Shown here: positions 58,961 through 64,000 of the stretch, one piece after another | How the letters are laid out: every line of letters starts with the position of its first letter | How positions within the stretch are numbered: position 1 is the stretch's first letter | Source of the DNA: Myrica gale | Lineage: Eukaryota; Streptophyta; Magnoliopsida; Fagales; Myricaceae | Length of the DNA: 64,000 nt | Reading direction: 5' to 3' | NCBI GenBank assembly: GCA_963930655.1 | Contig: OZ005616.1 | Location: 11,994,001-12,058,000, forward strand | The notes under the pieces: generated by a model | Database searches by the model: none | What the model was told of the DNA's origin: nothing | What the model saw: only the letters and a program-made list of their open reading frames with translations | Made by a program: the position numbers and the translations under genes

Positions 58961-59370
58961 AATAAAAAGGCTAATATGGCTTGGCAGCTTGGCTTGGCGG
59001 CTCCAATCTCCCAAAAAGAATTTTCTGCATGAGAGCCCAATTTCCTTGCGTCGTTATTTCCGCTTCTTCCCAAAAGAAACTTTACTATGGACCTCGCTCT
59101 CTCTCCTGCTTTCCTCTTCGGACTTTGCCGGAATTCCCTACTCCCCAATTTTTTCTCACAGAAGCCCGAAACACCATGGTTTGTTTCTGTTCCTTGTTGA
59201 TCAAGAGCGGAAGGTGCGGCAGAGGTTGGCAAAGACGACATGGTTGGAACTTCGACATTCTGTGCCTCGGTTAGGATTTTCAGATATTGAGAGATTAATT
59301 TATGGAGTTGTTTTTTTTGGATTCTTTTTTTGGAGTTTGCTCCGTTGCTCACTGTCATTTTATTGAATTT
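58961..59370 (+). pseudogene. Possible 5' gene fragment with leader (unrecognised)
   Basis: A GC-richer island in an AT-rich background. ATG at about 58977 opens a short frame (MAWQLGLAAPISQKEFSA, stop). A second ATG in the same stretch gives MDLALSPAFLFGLCRN and SLLPNFFSQKPETP, hydrophobic and Ser-rich like a targeting peptide. It ends near ACCATG|GTTTGT, a possible donor. No further exon is recognised, and long frames on both strands through this stretch have no known domain. Confidence 0.25.
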
Positions 59371-60848
59371 GGATAATCACATTTGGATTGCATATGATGA
59401 AAGACACAAATATTTATTACACTTCCCTCCTGAAAAATGATTTAGGGTAAAGAGTTCGACCCCAAGTACGATATTAGATGGTTGGTGCTGGATGTTTCTA
59501 TGGTACGATTCACATCAAGTGAAGAAAGTTCTCGTTTTGAAGTGCTTTAAAGGGCTGGAAAATGAAGCTAAGTTGCAGGAGTTTCCTTACAAGAACTTCT
59601 TGTAGGGTTTAGAAAGGAGCTTCATTTTTGTTCATGGTGTCAATGGTTAGTAAAAAGTAAGGAAGTAGGGAATGTAGGGTTTCTAGATGGCAAGGTACTG
59701 TGTAATGTGGTGGAGAGCAAACAAAAGAGAACAATCAAGTTTTGTGCTTCTGTTCAGGGCTGCAAACATAAGCTGAGAATGACAATGTGGGATTTCGGGG
59801 TAGTTTAGAAGCCATTTGTGAACTTGAGTTTTTGGTGAATGCTTTGGAGATGAAGTTGTTGGAATCAAAGAGAAAATAGAAGAAGATTACAACCCTCTCC
59901 TTGTTGTAGGACAAAAGGGTTGCCTGACACCCACCCACCCACATACCTCCTCTTCAGACTCCACATCAAGGAGGTGTGACACTACTTTTACAATGTTCTT
60001 AAAGCGACTGAGTCTAACTCTCAAAGTAAAGATGAGTCTTATTAGTATTACTAAAGTAATAATTTATGAATGAGGAGGATACTTCCTACGATGAAGTGAG
60101 GGCAGAAAATCATGTAGCGAGGATAGAGGGATGCTTCATGTATGCTCCCCATCTTTGCTAGCTTCTACGCTCTAGAAGGGCACTACAAGATGCATTAGTC
60201 AACTACCAATAGGGATTGTTCTAAAAATGAAAATATATTTCTGGGAAGATCTGCTCTAGTTGTCACATAAGATCGCAACAGAAGCTAGTTGTGTTGATTG
60301 TTGAAGTCAAAGCAGCATAAGTGTGATACTTTCTTTGGATTCACGCACACCATTTATCATAGTAGTGGTTTGTAATTTATAATATATACTACTGTCGATG
60401 TATGCGTATAAAGAATCTATATGCTATTACATTGAAAGATATATTCATTATTAACACTTATTCTTATTACATACTTTATTCATGTAACTATTGAAACTAT
60501 TTATGTATGTATGATGCTTGAGCATAATAAAAAGTACTTTATAATTCAGACATTTCAATTAATTGTTTTACTTTATTTGGTTGTAGTTTATATTTTGAGA
60601 GATTATTAGTTATTATGTTTTATTAGGCCTTAGCCCATGGGGTTTTAAGGTTTGCTTAAGACCTTTTGTTCTCTATTTAAATTTTGTGAGAAGCTTAAAA
60701 TATTAAGACAGAGATTATAAAGCTTATTGGTGGCTACCTTTGCACTCAAATGTGGCGTTTTCCTCTCTATTTGGCTTTTATCTTATCTTCTCTCTTATTT
60801 CTTAACTTTTCAATCTTATTTCTATTCCTCAATTATATTCCGCATTAA
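59371..60848. other. Stretch without a recognised gene, possibly including an LTR of the next element
   Basis: Broken frames only. The last few hundred bases, with ATTATATTCCGCATT just before a primer-binding-like site, are probably a 5' LTR end, but I could not find its start. Confidence 0.4.
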
Positions 60849-61999
60849 ATTGGTATCATAGTCCAACATGCCCAGTTTCTACTTTATTCGTTTCCTTTTG
60901 GTTTTGTGACACTCTTCACCCTAACACATTTGCCTACTCCCCGTGTTTACCTTTTGGAATTCCCCGGTGTGTTTGGTGGGTCACCGAAGGCCCACTGGCC
61001 CTTCGAGCTTCACTGCCGCCCCACTGAGCTCTGGCAACTGTTGTCTCACCGTTTTGCCCCTTCTTCTAGATTTTTTTTAGCATTTTCGATGATTTTCTAG
61101 TGGATTTTCCAAAGCTTGCTTTTAATTTTTTGGTTCTATGTGTTTTTCGGCCTCCATAGGTGAAGCTCGAACCGTTCGTAATTGGCAACCCCTTGTTTTG
61201 GTCAGTTTTGACGATTTCGATTGATTTTTTCAATTCTTGCTGATATTTTCTGGTTCAGGCCGATACACATAAGGTTCAGGCTGAAATCTACAGTTTCCAA
61301 CCGGAACTCACCTCTTTTTGGTCTCTTCTCACCGTTTCAGATTGCCTTTGGTCTCTTGCTTTCGATTAAGAGGCTACAATGCCTTCTCCGACAGTTTCTT
61401 GCCTCCTCAGCCTCTTCAATGACCCCTTTCATCATTGTCTTCACTAGTGATATGAGGTCCGCTCGTTCCACTTCGTTGTTAGTGACATAATTTGTCTGCG
61501 AGTGTTACAGGTCGCTTTAACAATTTTTTTTTGTCCATTATTTCTCCATTAATCCTATTGTCGTCCTCATACATTATCTCTACTCGTTTGATTCCTTTCC
61601 TTCAACCAAAAATAAAATCCTTTATTCCATACATGCATGTTTGTTTGCCTTATTAGTGGATTTTGGTGCATCGTGTTTGGTTCTTGCTTTATTATTTTTG
61701 AAAGTTAGCACTAATTGTCAACACTATTTGAATTTTGCTAGTTCTCAAAAAAATTTGCTTGAGTTTTTATTTTTAAAATTTACTTGCATTTGTGGTTTAT
61801 TTATCTCAACTCCATTTCTTAGGTTGGTGTTGCATGCATTTGCGTAGTGGTCGCATAGTCACCCTACCTCAGTTGACCCAACATGTACCCTACCCACTTT
61901 GAGGCCTTAACCCACCAAATAGCCTAGTTGATTGCCCAGTTAGTCAAGAAAATAGAGACCTAGCTATTAGGGTTGAGATCTTAGAGTTCTCGGTTCACC

Positions 62000-62990
62000 C
62001 ATCTGACGATGAGAATTCTAATGTGGACCATCATAGAGGTCATCATGATAGCAGACATGGTGGGATGCATGATAGGAGTGACTGTAGACATAAGGATCAT
62101 GACCGAGAACGAGATCGCTACCTCTATAATAACGAGTCTACTCCACGTCACGAATATCGACTTTTCAAAACGATTAACCTAGATGTATCTACCTTTGATG
62201 GCTCTCTAGATCCCTTGGTTTATACTTAATGGATTAGGGATATGGATCTTTTCTTTAAGTGGTATGGAATGTTTGAGGATATACTAGTACAATTTGCATG
62301 TTTGACGTTAGTTAGTAATGCTCAGCTTTATTGGGGAGCGTAGAGGATTTCCTTGTTAGGCGTCATGCGCTTCCAATTAGAATTTAGGTTGAAATAAAGC
62401 GTTGTCTTTAAGAGAAATGCATTCCCTAATCTTACATGAGAATTTTATTAGATAAGTGGAATGCTCTTCGAAAGGGTAACCGTTTGTGATTGAATATGTG
62501 GCTCGATTTGATGAGTTTAGGATGCGATGTCACATTGTGGAGGATGAGGTTATGACTTTGAGCCGATTTAGACATGATTTATATGATGACCTTAATAGAG
62601 AGCTTGTCTTTAGATGAGTCTCCACCCTTAATCATGCATACACTTTGGCTCAAGAGTATGAGTTGGTTACTAGGATTCCTTACAGGAACATTGGCAACAC
62701 TCGACCTTTTCTTCCCCAGCCTTCACCCTTACAATCTAAATATTTATTAGGATCTCTCCCTCTTAGTGCACCCCTTGTAAATAATGGAAAGTGCATTGAT
62801 GCTTTTCGTGCGTACTCCCGCGTGCAATGTTTTAATTGTCAGAGTTTTGGCTATACGTCAACAAGTTGTCACAGTAAGTCTTTGGTCCTTGAGGGACATA
62901 CTAGTGTGTGTGATGAGGACCACCTAGTCGAGCAAGTTTATGAACCTCAATTAATGAGTTTAGTGATTTCGGTAAGATGATGATATTGTT
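62000..62990 (+). pseudogene. Gag relic of the second gypsy element
   Basis: An Asp/His/Arg-rich N-terminal segment (HHRGHHDSRHGGMHDRSD) leads to the capsid core (INLDVSTFDGSLDPLVYT, a stop, WIRDMDLFFKWYGMFED). A later frame gives AQEYELVTRIPYRN and a degraded zinc knuckle CFNCQSFGYTSTSC, in which the His ligand is Tyr. Several stops lie between. Confidence 0.78.
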
Positions 62991-63109
62991 GTTGGTTGCG
63001 TTAGAGCTGTCCCCTCTAAGCTTAGTCCAGCCTTGCTCCCCAACACCCCCCAGATTGGTGTTGTTCGTTGTGCCCTTACCTAGCCCAAAGATGCTGATGT
63101 TTGGCGTCC

Positions 63110-63480
63110 AAATGCTATCTTTCATACCTATATCAAAATCAATGATAAAAGTTGCAAGGTCATTATAGATAGTGATAGTTGTATTAATGCAGTTTCCACT
63201 ACTATTGTTTCTCGTCTTGCGTTACAACTAGTCTTTCACCCGAACCCCTATAGTGTCTTATAGGTTGATACTTCCTCCATAGTAGTGAAGGAACGTTGTC
63301 TTGTGCCCATTTAGTTCATAGAGTACAGGGATCATATATGGTGTGATGTTATCCCTATGGATATATGTTATGTTATCTTTGGTCACCCGTGGTTGTTCGA
63401 TTTGGATGTGATCATACTTGGTCACTCCAACTCTTGTTTCTTTGTGTACAAGGGTTAAAAGATTCTCCTTAATCCTCTTC
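63110..63480 (+). pseudogene. Protease relic of the second gypsy element
   Basis: The frame around IKINDKSCKVIIDSDSCINA corresponds to the retroelement protease active-site region (normally I-D-S-G-S/A), followed by stops and DVIPMDICYVIFGHPWLFDL, the usual 'LGRPWL' block. Confidence 0.7.
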
Positions 63481-63583
63481 TCCAAACCTGTTGATGTCCA
63501 TCACCCCAAAATATTTGTAGAAAAAAAGAGGTTAAATATTATTAGCTACACGAAGTTTGAGCGAGACCTTGTAGGGGAATGTC

Positions 63584-64000
63584 ATGTTTGCGGTAATTGT
63601 TATGGAAGTCCCATCTGATTCTCTGGCAGTAGTGCCTCCTGAGGCCCAAGAGGTCCTTTGGAAATTTCAAGATGTTTTCCCGGTAGATCTCCCCATTCGT
63701 TTGCCACATTTACAAGACATTCAACATGTTATAGATTTTGTTCCGGGAGCATCTCTCTCGAATTTGGCCCATTATAGAAGGAATCCCTCTAAGCATGTCG
63801 AGCTCCAACGCCAAATGAGTCAACTCCTTTACAAGGGATTTATCCGTGAGAGCTTGAGCCCTTGTGCGGTTTCAGCCCTGTTGACACCCAAGAAAGATGG
63901 CTATTGGAGAATATGTGTTGATAGTTGAGTCATCAATAAGATCACTGTCAAGTATCATTTCCCCATCTTTAGTCTTGATGATAAGTTGGACATGATGGAT
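63584..64000 (+). pseudogene. Reverse-transcriptase start of the second gypsy element, partial
   Basis: PPEAQEVLWKFQDVFPVDLP, DIQHVIDFVPGASLSNLAHY, RESLSPCAVSALLTPKKDG and WRICVDS, then a TGA at 63926-63928 where Arg is expected (DS-stop-VINKITVKYHFPI). The same frame then resumes to the window edge. The catalytic box is outside the window. Confidence 0.82.

Larger units (their letters stand above)
60849..64000 (+). mobile_element. Second Ty3/gypsy element, 5' half, cut by the window edge
   Basis: TTGGTATCATAG near 60853 resembles a tRNA-Met-type primer-binding site. A long untranslated leader follows, then gag, protease and the start of RT on the plus strand. All three coding parts are full of stops and frameshifts. 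RT style (DIQHVIDFVPGASLSN, CAVSALLTPKKDGYWRICVD) is that of plant chromoviruses of the CRM/Galadriel type, a different lineage from the element at 31545-36855; the clade is an inference. The 3' half lies beyond 64000. Confidence 0.75.

Noticed and set aside
58951..59358. 135-residue minus-strand frame as a gene
   Set aside because: Overlaps an equally long plus-strand frame over the same GC-richer island; no recognisable domain on either.

Overview
The window looks like plant nuclear DNA, most likely from a eudicot. It is AT-rich and intron-containing, carries one intact plant gene of plastid function, and is otherwise packed with nested plant transposable elements. No bacterial operons, rRNA or tRNA genes, or CRISPR arrays were seen.

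The only convincingly intact host gene is on the minus strand at 15990-22715. It has five exons with canonical GT/AG junctions and encodes 382 residues. I recognise it as TGD2, the MCE-domain, phosphatidic-acid-binding subunit of the TGD1-TGD2-TGD3 lipid importer of the chloroplast inner envelope. Its upstream DNA holds two TGGGCC (site II) motifs and an AAACCCTAG telo-box.

Left of the gene lie a long-armed foldback element (718-2920), a small TIR element with a TAG duplication (3680-3985), and a probable Mutator-like element with a dead FAR1/FHY3-type gene (6029-9137). A second, inverted FAR1 relic follows (about 9195-11050), then the 3' end and 3' LTR of a Copia-type (SIRE-like) retroelement (about 11150-13558), and a small TIR element (14841-15250).

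Right of the gene is a series of insertions with readable target-site duplications (TSDs). These are a very large solo LTR of 4.38 kb (TSD ATAAT), a 1.34 kb solo LTR (TSD CTTCT), and a LINE split inside ORF2 by a complete but decayed Ty3/gypsy chromovirus (TSD CTTGA). Two related hAT elements have TSDs ATGCAGAT and CTTGGTTT, the larger holding what look like captured host exons. A Tourist-like MITE has TSD TTA. An 11.2 kb CACTA element contains both classic transposase genes in decayed form, an extra 'plant transposon' gene and a nested solo LTR. The right edge cuts through a second, broken gypsy element.

Two regulatory-looking patterns deserve a second look. One is an array of paired TGTCGACA palindromes, almost always exactly 21 bp apart within a pair, in both copies of the SIRE-like LTR (4 pairs in one, 6 in the other). 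The other is a set of 13 exact GTTCGAAC palindromes in the CACTA element. All function calls come from reading the sequence; no database search was possible.
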